A DNA stretch of 5,954 nucleotides from Candidatus Alkanophagales archaeon (GTDB lineage: Archaea; Halobacteriota; Syntropharchaeia; Alkanophagales; B39-G2). The notes beneath the pieces were generated by a model. The model had not been told where the DNA came from, made no database searches, and worked only from the letters and a program-made list of their open reading frames with translations. Location of the stretch: the NCBI GenBank assembly GCA_003661185.1, contig QMVQ01000109.1, forward strand, positions 1 through 5,954. The letters are read 5' to 3'. Shown in pieces: positions 1 to 5,208 of the stretch (the first letter of the stretch is position 1; each line of letters begins with the position of its first letter). The position numbers and the translations under genes are program-made.

Positions 1-76
1 CAGCAATATTCGTGCCGCAGTGGCAGATGAAAACGCCGATTCTTGGAGGCTCCTCGCCTTGCTGCCTTTCCTTCAT
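1..76 (-). CDS. hdrA: HdrA N-terminus, heterodisulfide reductase subunit A (partial, runs off left edge)
   Basis: Reading the minus strand from the ATG at 76-74 gives 25 codons beginning MKERQQGEEPPRIGVF and continuing with ICHCGTNIA up to the window edge. The RIGVFICHCGTNIA stretch is the characteristic N-terminal motif of HdrA, the FAD and iron-sulfur subunit of cytoplasmic heterodisulfide reductase. In methanogens and their relatives HdrA takes part in flavin-based electron bifurcation linked to CoM-S-S-CoB reduction; related forms occur in sulfate reducers. The gene is divergent from hisF and separated from it by 96 bases. There is no convincing Shine-Dalgarno sequence just before the ATG. 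The motif is distinctive, but only the first 25 residues are visible, so domain content and fusion partners (for example with FrhB or MvhD) cannot be judged. Confidence 0.85.
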   Translation of the reverse strand, partial: MKERQQGEEPPRIGVFICHCGTNIA

Positions 77-172
77 CTCTAAGGTTCTTCACGGCAAACT
101 TACGTTAAACTTTTCGTTTTCCGTCGTTTAGTAGCTTAACTTTTTATTCTCCGCCTGACCAAGGTAAAAGCG
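77..172. promoter_or_regulatory. Divergent promoter region between hdrA and hisF
   Basis: This 96-base AT-rich gap sits between two divergent starts. For hisF (plus strand) a TATA-like TTAACTTTTTATT lies at about 136-148, some 25-35 bases before the ATG, so the leader would be very short; a weak AAGGT ribosome site is at 161-165. For hdrA (minus strand) the reverse complement of 103-116 reads CGAAAAGTTTAACG, an A-rich BRE-like stretch followed by a TATA-like TTTAA about 30 bases before its ATG. The assignments rest on sequence likeness and spacing only. Confidence 0.45.
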
Positions 173-1012
173 ATGCTGGCAAGGCGGATAATTCCGTGCT
201 TGGACTGTGACCTTGCGGTCCCACAAGGGCGAGTCGTAAAGGGTATAGAATTCAAGCGGATAAGGTATGCGGGGGTCCCGTGGGAGCTTGCCGCAAAATA
301 CGACGAGCAAGGCGCCGACGAAATAGTGTTTCTCGACATCACGGCGTCACACGAGCGGCGTGAGACCATGGTCAACGTCGTGAGAAAAACTGCGGAGAAC
401 GTCTTCATACCCCTGACGGTCGGCGGAGGCATCCGCAGCGTCGAGGACGCCCGCAAGCTGTTTACGGCGGGTGCGGACAAGGTCTCGATAAACACCGCCG
501 CCATCAAAAACCCGAAGCTCGTCACCGAAATCTCAAAATTCTTCGGCTCGCAGGCGTGCGTCGTCGCAATAGACGCAAAACGCAGATACCTCGGCACCAA
601 AGAAAGGGAGCGAGCGGAGAAGGAAGGTAAAATAATTGTGGAGACGTCGCAAGGTCCTTGTTGGTTCGAGTGTTCGGTCTATGGCGGTAGAAAGTTCACG
701 GGTGTTGATGCGATAAGGTGGGCGATGGAGGTCGAAGCACTTGGTGCTGGCGAGATCCTCCTAACTTCTATGGACCGAGACGGAACGAAGGACGGCTACG
801 ACATCGAGCTTACAAAAGCTGTGAGCGAGCGTGTGCGCATCCCCGTAATCGCATCAGGCGGCTGCGGCACGCTTGAACACTTTGAAGAAGTTTTCAAGAA
901 GACAAAGGCGTCAGCGGCGCTCGCTGCTAGCATCTTCCACTACGCAGAATATTCCATCGGCGAAATTAAAGAGTTTTTGAGGAGCAAAGGCATCCCCGTC
1001 AGGTTTGAGTGA
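173..1012 (+). CDS. hisF: Imidazole glycerol phosphate synthase cyclase subunit HisF
   Basis: HisF is a (beta/alpha)8 barrel that, with the glutaminase HisH, converts PRFAR and ammonia to imidazole glycerol phosphate and AICAR, linking histidine and purine synthesis in the cytoplasm. The 279-residue product starts [11 protein letters not shown], placing the catalytic Asp at residue 11; the second catalytic Asp is D134 in VVAIDAKR. Phosphate-binding elements are visible at VGGGI (83-87), DRDGT (201-205) and ASGG (227-230). It is longer than the 253-residue Thermotoga enzyme because of a 4-residue insertion after D11 (CDLAVPQGR) and a charged insertion of about 20 residues after D134 (roughly 138-157). 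As far as I recall, similar extensions occur in other archaeal HisF proteins. No hisH or other his gene lies in the window, so the pathway is not clustered here. It converges with rfcL. The start is supported by motif spacing to D11. Confidence 0.97.
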   Translation: MLARRIIPCLDCDLAVPQGRVVKGIEFKRIRYAGVPWELAAKYDEQGADEIVFLDITASHERRETMVNVVRKTAENVFIPLTVGGGIRSVEDARKLFTAGADKVSINTAAIKNPKLVTEISKFFGSQACVVAIDAKRRYLGTKERERAEKEGKIIVETSQGPCWFECSVYGGRKFTGVDAIRWAMEVEALGAGEILLTSMDRDGTKDGYDIELTKAVSERVRIPVIASGGCGTLEHFEEVFKKTKASAALAASIFHYAEYSIGEIKEFLRSKGIPVRFE

Positions 1013-1052
1013 AGCATGATGCCAAAATACTGAGTTAAGAAGAGAGCAAAAG

Positions 1053-1068
1053 TGTCATGAAAATGACA
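1053..1068 (-). terminator. Perfect hairpin with GAAA/TTTC loop between converging hisF and rfcL
   Basis: TGTCAT GAAA ATGACA is a perfect 6-bp inverted repeat with a 4-base loop, 23 bases past the rfcL stop and 41 bases past the hisF stop. On the minus strand it is followed by a pyrimidine-rich run (CTTTTGCTCTCTTCTT, 1052-1037), which fits a transcript end for the pyrF-kinase-rfcL unit better than for hisF, whose side has no T tract. Archaeal termination depends mainly on T-rich tracts, so the role of the stem is inferred. Confidence 0.4.
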
Positions 1069-1090
1069 TCTATCCGCCTCCCATAGCCGA

Positions 1091-2458
1091 TCAAGCCTCA
1101 AAAAAATCGGACAGGGTTCTTTGCCCTTTTTCAGAGACTTCAGCCTCAAGGTTTGCATTTGCTTGCGCCTTAGCTACTCCAGCCTCTTCTTCGCTTTCTT
1201 TTTTGGCCTTCTTAACCTCCACGCTGCCGCCGCCAACACGGGAAATTATTTTCTTCGCCGCTTCCACGCTCATGCCCGTAAGTGCAGCTACGTCCTCAGC
1301 GTCCAAGCTGAGTGCCGCAGAGACCTCTGCTGCCATTTTTTCGTCCTCAAACATGACCCTGAGAGGTGGAATTAAGAATTGGCGGGCATAAGCCCTTGAG
1401 ACGTTGCATTGCTCGCCTATTTTCCCCACAACATGCTCGAATTTCACGGCTCTCGCACGCCACGGGACGCCGTAGCCGCCGCCACGCCGCTTGCGCCTAT
1501 ACTTCTTTTCCCTACTCTTCGCAGCAAGCACGCCTGCGGACATGAGAAAGGATGCATATCTCCACATCCGATAGCCGACACGCCGAGCACGCCACAGGAA
1601 AACATCTGCTCGACTAAGCCTGCGCAAGCCTTTCAGAAGCTCTTTCCCCTCGTATTCTAAGGGCATGTTCTCATAGACCCACATTATGGCGTCCTCAGGA
1701 TTCTCATCGGCGTCGTAGAGCGCATACAATGCCGTAAGCAGGTCTTCTCCGTGAAAAATCTTCTTTAGAGCGTCAAAAATTGTTACCCGCACGTCCCGCC
1801 TGCCGACAGTCATCTCTTTGACTGCGGCGACTGCCTGCAGGTCGTTAATCGCAGACCGCAGGTCGCCGTTCGAGTTCTCTGCGACTTCTCGCAAAAGCTC
1901 CTCGTTAATATCGAGATGCTCACGCTCGCAAATCCGCCGCAGTAATTTTACGACTGTATCCGTTCTTATCCTGTAAAAGCGGATGAGCTTGCAGCGGTCT
2001 CTTAGGGGTCTGGGCAGCTTGTAAACGTCGTTTGCAATGAGTATGATGGGCTGTCTTGTCCTCTTTAAAACTTCAGAGAGCGCCCGCATGCCGCCGTAGT
2101 CTTCCCTGCCGTGTATGTTGTCAGCTTCGTCGAGGATGATGAGCCGTTTTTTCTTGCTGAACGTCCCGCTCACGGACGCCGTCCCGACGACGCTTTTTAT
2201 GACGGGCGCACTCCGCTGGTCGCTGGCATTAAGCTCGATGACCTCCCAACCAAGCTCCGCCGCAAGTGCGTGCGCCGCTGACGTCTTCCCGCAGCCAGGC
2301 GGTCCGTAAAGGATAGCAGGCTGCTCGACACAGTCCTTCGCCCACTTCCGCAACTCTTCCACCGCCTTCCTGTTGCCAACAACCTCCGCCAAGCTCCTTG
2401 GGCGGTATTTTTCGGTCCATTTTTCTTCTATTCCTACTCCTCCTGCTCCAGCCGCCAT
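1091..2458 (-). CDS. rfcL: Replication factor C large subunit (clamp loader RfcL)
   Basis: RfcL teams with the small RFC subunits to open the PCNA ring and load it onto primed DNA. The 455-residue product opens with the clamp-loader box WTEKYRPRSLAEVVGN (14-29), followed by Walker A GPPGCGKT (52-59), Walker B LIILDEAD (106-113), a sensor-1 Asn in IANDVYK (near 143), LRDRC (about 152-156) and the sensor-2 region NGDLRSAIND (197-206). After the collar domain comes a charged linker rich in Lys, Glu and Ala (about 405-441). The protein ends in QRTLSDFF (446-453), a clear PCNA-interacting PIP box (QxxLxxFF), two residues before the C-terminus. This separates RfcL from RfcS. The ATG is one base past the stop of the upstream kinase gene (TGA-G-ATG), so translation is probably coupled. 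Length is close to the usual archaeal RfcL of about 450-500 residues. No rfcS is in the window. Confidence 0.97.
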   Translation of the reverse strand: MAAGAGGVGIEEKWTEKYRPRSLAEVVGNRKAVEELRKWAKDCVEQPAILYGPPGCGKTSAAHALAAELGWEVIELNASDQRSAPVIKSVVGTASVSGTFSKKKRLIILDEADNIHGREDYGGMRALSEVLKRTRQPIILIANDVYKLPRPLRDRCKLIRFYRIRTDTVVKLLRRICEREHLDINEELLREVAENSNGDLRSAINDLQAVAAVKEMTVGRRDVRVTIFDALKKIFHGEDLLTALYALYDADENPEDAIMWVYENMPLEYEGKELLKGLRRLSRADVFLWRARRVGYRMWRYASFLMSAGVLAAKSREKKYRRKRRGGGYGVPWRARAVKFEHVVGKIGEQCNVSRAYARQFLIPPLRVMFEDEKMAAEVSAALSLDAEDVAALTGMSVEAAKKIISRVGGGSVEVKKAKKESEEEAGVAKAQANANLEAEVSEKGQRTLSDFFEA

Positions 2459-2459
2459 C

Positions 2460-3008
2460 TCAACTCCGCATTAAATTCCCCAAAAGCTCCTTTATCCTTT
2501 CCCTAAACTCTTCAAGACTCCCCTCGTTCTCAACGACGATGTCAGCAATTTTCATGGCTTCCGCCATGCCCCAGCCCATCTCACGCTCCTCTCTTCTTTT
2601 AAATTCCTCAGGGCGGAGAGCGTCGTCACCCCTCCCTCTCCGCCTTATCCTTTCGTATCTCGTCGGGAACGACGCCTCGACCCGCACGAGCAGGAAATCG
2701 CCGCCAAACTCCTTTTTGAATGCTTCGACCTCGGCGATGCCCCTTACGCCCTCAACGACGACAATATCGGCGTTAGCTGCCTTTATTAAAGGGACGCAAC
2801 GCCTCGCCACCGCATCCATCCCCTCTTTTCGCCTGAGCTCGTTGCCCATTTTTCCAGCATTCTCGTCGGTTAAGGGGAGCCCTCGCCGTTTTAGTTCCGC
2901 TCTTATCACGTCGCCCATTGAGATGACGGGGATGCCAAGCTCTCGGGCGACGCTCGCCGCCTCGGTCTTCCCGGATGCAGGGGCGCCGACAAAGGCTATT
3001 ATCCTCAT
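2460..3008 (-). CDS. UPF0200 family P-loop nucleotide kinase-like protein (dephospho-CoA kinase-like)
   Basis: The 182-residue product begins MRIIAFVGAPASGKTEAA, with a Walker A loop GAPASGKT at 8-15. It continues with VISMGDVIRAELKRRGLPLT (28-47), VVVEGVRG (83-90) and an Arg/Asp-rich lid-like stretch RIRRRGRGDDALRPEEFKRR (about 120-139), then ADIVVENEGSLEEF near the end. This order matches the archaeal UPF0200 family (MJ1399-like), distantly related to dephospho-CoA kinase and adenylate kinases. The substrate is not established; dephospho-CoA or a nucleoside monophosphate is an inference from the fold. It lies 28 bases after pyrF and 1 base before rfcL on the same strand, implying one operon. 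A GGAG sits just before the ATG. Length is normal for the family and nothing looks damaged. Confidence 0.9.
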   Translation of the reverse strand: MRIIAFVGAPASGKTEAASVARELGIPVISMGDVIRAELKRRGLPLTDENAGKMGNELRRKEGMDAVARRCVPLIKAANADIVVVEGVRGIAEVEAFKKEFGGDFLLVRVEASFPTRYERIRRRGRGDDALRPEEFKRREEREMGWGMAEAMKIADIVVENEGSLEEFRERIKELLGNLMRS

Positions 3009-3036
3009 GAGCTCCAGCCTCGTTTCAGCCGCTCGG

Positions 3037-3993
3037 CTACCACCTGCAGATGCCAGCGTCCCGCAGCGCCGCCACGAGGTCTTCCCGCATCGTCATCGCA
3101 GCTCGTCTTGCCGATTCTTCAAAGCTTTCAGCCTTGAACCGCTCGTCCTTATATGCAAAAATTATTCTTCTTGAAGAACTTATTATCGCCCCGAGGCCGT
3201 CGTTGTTGAAGAGCGGAACGACGTCCTCGGCACGTCCTCCCTGGTATCCGTAGCCGGGCACGAGGGCGATGGCGTTTTTAGCTATTTCCCGGCATCTCTT
3301 CGCCTCTGCTGGGAACGTTGCGCCGACGACCATACCGACGGCAGAGTATCCGCTGCTGCCGAGCGCCTGCTCTGAAGCGCCCCACTCCGAGACCTTCCGC
3401 GCAACCGCCTCGTAGAACTCGCCGCCGCCTGCAAGCCGCAAGCTCTGAAGTTCTTTTGAGGAGGGGTTTGAGGTTTTAACGATGATGAAGACGCCATGCC
3501 CCCGCTCGCAAGCGTCCAAGAAGGGTTTTACGCCGTCGTAGCCGAAGTAAGGGTTTACGGTCATGGCGTCGGCGACTATGAATCCCGAAATTCTCGAACG
3601 GTCGCAGAGTTCCACCGTGCCCAAGTAGGCGTCGGCGTATGCCTGTGCGGTGCTGCCGATGTCGCCACGCTTCGCATCGAGAATTACGAGGCGACGACGC
3701 TTTTTTATATGCGAGATTGTTATTCCGAGGGCGTCGAGCCCGTGGGCGCCGTAAGCTTCGTAGAAAGCCGCTTGCAGCTTATAAGCGGGCACGATGTCGT
3801 AAGTAGCATCTACGAGACGCTTGTTGAACTCGAGAAAAGCCCTTGCTACGGCTTCCAGCGTGTTGCCGCATGTGGCGACGGCTTCAGCCTTTATAGCTGC
3901 GGGGATGTCAGCGATGCGAGGGTCCAAACCTACGCATGAAGGATTTTCAAGCGCATCCACGAGCTCGATTAGACGGTCCGCAAAGTTACGCAT
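3037..3993 (-). CDS. pyrF: Orotidine 5'-phosphate decarboxylase, long type-2 form
   Basis: OMP decarboxylase makes UMP from OMP, the last step of de novo pyrimidine synthesis. The 318-residue product carries the catalytic D-x-K-x-x-D array in LDAKRGDIGSTA (D106, K108, D111), an upstream substrate-site Lys in PAYKLQAAFYE (K72), MTVNPYFGYDGV (144-155), the phosphate-binding loop PGYGYQGG (246-253) and SSSRRIIFAY (272-281). The MTVNPYFG segment and the length mark the type-2 subfamily, common in bacteria such as actinobacteria and Bacteroidetes, whereas most archaeal PyrF proteins are about 210-230 residues. All active-site residues seen are intact, so the enzyme should work. No ribosome site precedes the ATG, and a TATA-like element about 25 bases upstream suggests a leaderless transcript. 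It is the first gene of a probable pyrF-kinase-rfcL operon. Confidence 0.95.
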   Translation of the reverse strand: MRNFADRLIELVDALENPSCVGLDPRIADIPAAIKAEAVATCGNTLEAVARAFLEFNKRLVDATYDIVPAYKLQAAFYEAYGAHGLDALGITISHIKKRRRLVILDAKRGDIGSTAQAYADAYLGTVELCDRSRISGFIVADAMTVNPYFGYDGVKPFLDACERGHGVFIIVKTSNPSSKELQSLRLAGGGEFYEAVARKVSEWGASEQALGSSGYSAVGMVVGATFPAEAKRCREIAKNAIALVPGYGYQGGRAEDVVPLFNNDGLGAIISSSRRIIFAYKDERFKAESFEESARRAAMTMREDLVAALRDAGICRW

Positions 3994-4013
3994 AACATAA
4001 TCGGAAATCTCAT

Positions 4014-4030
4014 CCTTAAAGCTTTTTACC
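4014..4030 (-). promoter_or_regulatory. Probable archaeal promoter of the pyrF operon
   Basis: On the minus strand the bases read GGTAAAAAGCTTTAAGG, an A-rich BRE-like stretch followed by a TATA-like CTTTAAGG. Its centre is about 25 bases before the pyrF ATG, the usual archaeal TATA-to-start distance, so initiation would fall at or next to the ATG. This agrees with the missing ribosome site and suggests pyrF is transcribed separately from the ferredoxin gene 54 bases upstream. Confidence 0.45.
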
Positions 4031-4047
4031 GAGACGTGCTGTTGGAC

Positions 4048-4239
4048 TTATTTCTTACTTATAATCACAATCGCATCTTGCGGGCAGCTTTTTTGGCACT
4101 CCCTGCACCCACCGCAATTATTAGGATTTGCCACTATGGGCCTGTCTTCAAACCACTCCAGAACTCCATAAGTGCAGGCTTTGACGCACTCCTTACAACC
4201 AGTGCATCTTTCGTAGTTGACCCTTATCTCTGCAATCAT
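4048..4239 (-). CDS. Small ferredoxin with two [4Fe-4S] clusters
   Basis: The 63-residue product has two cluster motifs: CTGCKECVKAC (C12, C15, C18, C22) and CGGCRECQKSCP (C42, C45, C48, C52, followed by Pro). Each fits CxxCxxCxxxC, so two [4Fe-4S] clusters are expected and the protein should be a soluble low-potential electron carrier. The first motif lacks the usual Pro after its fourth Cys (it reads CTYG). There is no signal peptide or membrane segment. The partner cannot be deduced, as pyrF and the kinase use no electrons; with hdrA nearby, a link to energy metabolism is possible but inferred. No good ribosome site precedes the ATG; a TATA-like AAATATGC on the minus strand at about 4261-4268 lies some 25 bases upstream, suggesting a near-leaderless message. 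Confidence 0.9.
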   Translation of the reverse strand: MIAEIRVNYERCTGCKECVKACTYGVLEWFEDRPIVANPNNCGGCRECQKSCPQDAIVIISKK

Positions 4240-4297
4240 TTAAGTCGATAGCCCTTAGGCGCATATTTCGCTTTTAACTTCTTAAACTCGTGACGCT

Positions 4298-4320
4298 GCA
4301 GGAGGGACAAGCAGTCCTGC
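4298..4320. repeat. Short inverted repeat beside the CRISPR-like sequence
   Basis: GCAGGA (4298-4303) and TCCTGC (4315-4320) form a 6-bp stem with an 11-base loop; a competing inner stem GGAC-AAGCA-GTCC (4305-4317) is also possible. It directly abuts the CRISPR-repeat-like sequence. No function can be assigned. Confidence 0.3.
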
Positions 4321-4351
4321 TTTCAATCCTTTTCCTAGACGTTTCTGCAAC
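4320..4351 (-). repeat. Solitary CRISPR-repeat-like 32-mer
   Basis: Read on the minus strand this 32-mer starts GTTGCAGAAACG and ends AAAAGGATTGAAAG. A GTT start and an ATTGAAAG end are typical of many archaeal and type I CRISPR repeats. Only one copy exists in the window and no cas gene is near, so it is not an array. It could be a lone relic repeat, a chance likeness or an integration-site mimic. Confidence 0.25.
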
Positions 4352-4373
4352 TTTAGAATGATGTGGCTGCTAA

Positions 4374-4403
4374 TCCCCTCCTTAAGGTGGGCAGGGGAGG
4401 TGG
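4374..4403. repeat. Imperfect hairpin upstream of the structured RNA
   Basis: CCTCC (4377-4381) pairs with GGAGG (4396-4400), and after a one-base bulge CC (4375-4376) pairs with GG (4402-4403), leaving a 14-base loop. The loop side can also form the palindrome CCTTAAGG (4380-4387). Imperfect subterminal hairpins of this size occur at the left ends of IS200/IS605 elements, which suits the mobile-element reading of the neighbouring unit but does not prove it. Confidence 0.3.
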
Positions 4404-4420
4404 GAAAAAGTATTTATACT
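4402..4420 (+). promoter_or_regulatory. Strong archaeal BRE/TATA promoter for a plus-strand transcript
   Basis: GGGAAAAAGTATTTATACT shows an A-rich BRE-like stretch followed by TATTTATA at 4411-4418. This is the clearest archaeal TATA box in the window. The expected start, about 25 bases downstream, falls at about 4436-4443, which coincides with the 5' strand of the outer stem of the predicted RNA. No conventional gene follows, so the promoter points to an RNA gene or a very small ORF. Confidence 0.55.
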
Positions 4421-4435
4421 TACGTATGAATATAT

Positions 4436-4588
4436 GACGAGGCTGTGGGTATAACCTGCGGTCAGGGGCGTCGTGACCCGCCCGGCCGGAGGGGAGCGCC
4501 GCAGCAATCGGCACACTCCCCAACCTCGTCCGGTGGATGCCCTCAATGGAGGGAGGAGGTCACAATGCCAAACGCCCTTATATTTTAA
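4436..4588 (+). ncRNA. Candidate structured non-coding RNA (unassigned; possibly omegaRNA-like)
   Basis: The segment is GC-rich and carries consistent nested complementarity. An outer stem GACGAGG/CCTCGTC (4436-4442 with 4524-4530) encloses an arm GGGGAG/CTCCCC (4491-4496 with 4516-4521) topped by GCCG/CGGC (4498-4501 with 4509-4512). A second arm forms GGTCA/TGACC (4460-4464 with 4474-4478) or, alternatively, GGGCG/CGCCC (4466-4470 with 4479-4483). CTGCGG/CCGCAG (4456-4461 with 4499-4504) is a competing long-range stem. A separate hairpin CCCTC-AATG-GAGGG follows at 4540-4553, then a T-rich tract TTATATTTT at 4578-4586 that could end transcription. The 5' end matches the start expected from the TATA box at 4411-4418. 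I find no signature of tRNA, RNase P RNA, SRP RNA or a riboswitch I know. The overlapping 47-codon frame hints at an origin as the 3' part of a tnpB gene, where omegaRNA is encoded. Confidence 0.45.
4445..4588 (+). CDS. Hypothetical 47-codon ORF, possibly a TnpB C-terminal tail remnant
   Basis: From a GTG at 4445 the frame runs 47 codons to a TAA at 4586-4588; the open frame has no other start and begins after a TGA at 4427-4429. The peptide starts VGITCGQGRRDPPGRRGAP and is rich in Gly, Pro, Arg and Ser with two Cys, so it should be largely disordered. An AVGIT-CG-type start followed by a low-complexity basic tail resembles the variable C-terminal tails of archaeal TnpB proteins, whose coding sequence overlaps the omegaRNA. 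No RuvC or zinc-finger residues precede it, so it would be a truncated relic. An internal ATG at 4565 has a strong GGAGGAGGT ribosome site (4552-4560) but encodes only MPNALIF. The composition may equally be a by-product of the structured RNA; I am not confident it is translated. Confidence 0.25.
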   Translation: MGITCGQGRRDPPGRRGAPQQSAHSPTSSGGCPQWREEVTMPNALIF

Positions 4589-4810
4589 AAGTGCAGCCGC
4601 TTACCAATACCCCTGCGAAAAACATCTGAGTCAAGAGCGATAGCAGCTCTGCCCGAGAGCGCAATCAGATTTTCCTAATCGAGGCTGAGCCAAGAATCCC
4701 GCACGGCAGCAGGCTACTTAAATGTTCCCGCTCGTCCACACTTCTATGCGACCGACTACAAGCTCGTATGGCATTACAAAGTTGTAGTTCATCCAGTTCC
4801 AGATTGCCGT
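4589..4810. other. Intergenic stretch without a recognised gene
   Basis: No conventional gene is visible. On the minus strand, TTTTAAAATATAAG (about 4579-4592) is a good TATA-like element that would start an antisense transcript near 4555. Small stems occur at GCTCT-GCCCG-AGAGC (about 4654-4668) and GATT-TTCCT-AATC (about 4668-4681). An inverted repeat ACTACAA/TTGTAGT lies at 4755-4761 and 4782-4788. A 24-codon minus-strand frame, 4792 to 4718, starts MNYNFVMPYELVVGRIEVW; it is in frame with, and follows the stop of, the DUF234 fragment. Its composition looks protein-like, but it has no ribosome site and I do not recognise it. Confidence 0.3.
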
Positions 4811-5062
4811 TCACGGCGCAAGCCTCTTGGCGGAAAGTATTTTTCTAAGCCGTTTAAGACCCACGCCCAAGTCGGACGATGATTCTTTGGTGACGGCGCC
4901 GTAGAACTTTTCGTATCCGTTGAGACCGGTTTCTTCAGCCTTTCTTTCCAGTTCTGCGAGCAGCCTTTCGACTTCCCTCTCGTTCAGCTCGCTCCACTTC
5001 ACTTCGACGAAGAGCGCCTTCCGCCCTCGCTCGTCAACGGCGACAGGTCTCCCCGATGCCAC
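4811..5062 (-). pseudogene. Isolated DUF234 (PD-(D/E)XK-like) C-terminal domain fragment of an archaeal ATPase
   Basis: The 83-residue frame contains DERGRKALFVEVKWSELNER, then VERLLAELERKAEETG and YEKFYGAVTKE. This is the conserved end of DUF234, the domain that in many archaeal ATPases follows the AAA/STAND module and resembles a restriction-like nuclease; the E-x-K of the fold is E20-V21-K22. The normal upstream part of DUF234, including the Asp strand before the E-x-K, is missing. In the same frame a TGA lies only a few codons before the GTG at 5062, so the domain starts abruptly. After YGAVTKE the sequence also departs from the family pattern as I know it. An AGGAGG precedes the GTG closely, so a short product could be made, but a decayed remnant is more likely. 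The ATPase 146 bases upstream has its own complete C-terminus, so the two need not have been one gene. Confidence 0.6.
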
Positions 5063-5208
5063 CAGCCTCCTTATTCAGCAGAGGAGCTAAGCGCAGACCG
5101 TCGGCGGCGGCGGTCGTGTGAGCGGGCTTAGGAGCCCCCGAGTTTGCTCTCTTAAATCATCTCAAACGCACGCAGTAGCCCGCGTGCAGGAAGAGCGAAA
5201 AGCCGCAC
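5063..5208. other. Gap between the ATPase and the DUF234 fragment
   Basis: The 146 bases contain a small hairpin GGGCT-TAGG-AGCCC (5124-5137) and a short CGG triplet run (about 5102-5113). I translated the minus strand looking for missing DUF234 sequence and saw none. No T tract follows the hairpin, so it is a weak terminator candidate for the ATPase gene. Confidence 0.3.

Noticed and set aside
2398..3174. 258-codon plus-strand ORF
   Set aside because: It is antisense to the UPF0200 kinase and parts of rfcL and pyrF, with Ser/Pro-rich composition typical of a shadow frame.
3496..3939. 147-codon plus-strand ORF
   Set aside because: It lies wholly antisense to pyrF, whose catalytic motifs are unmistakable; it is a shadow frame.
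4460..4505. GGTCAGG...CCGGAGGGGAGC...GCAGC looks a little like the SRP RNA helix 8 motif
   Set aside because: The spacing and internal-loop bases do not fit the GGTCAGG-CCGGAAGG-GCAGCC consensus, and no archaeal SRP Alu-domain sequence is present.
4529..4543. CCGGTGGATGCCCT resembles the conserved CGGTGGATGCC stretch near the 5' end of 23S rRNA
   Set aside because: The likeness covers only about a dozen bases; sequence on both sides does not follow the rRNA, so it is probably chance.
4477..4629. Second plus-strand open frame over the RNA segment (ending ...LTNTPAKNI) and a third frame reading ...NGGRRSQCQTP
   Set aside because: All three frames are open for some distance because the segment is GC-rich. 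There is no family match, and the ATG at 4537 has a GGTGG too close to act as a normal ribosome site.
4048..5208. tRNA gene search in the gene-poor region
   Set aside because: No GTTCRA T-loop with a matching acceptor stem was found on either strand.
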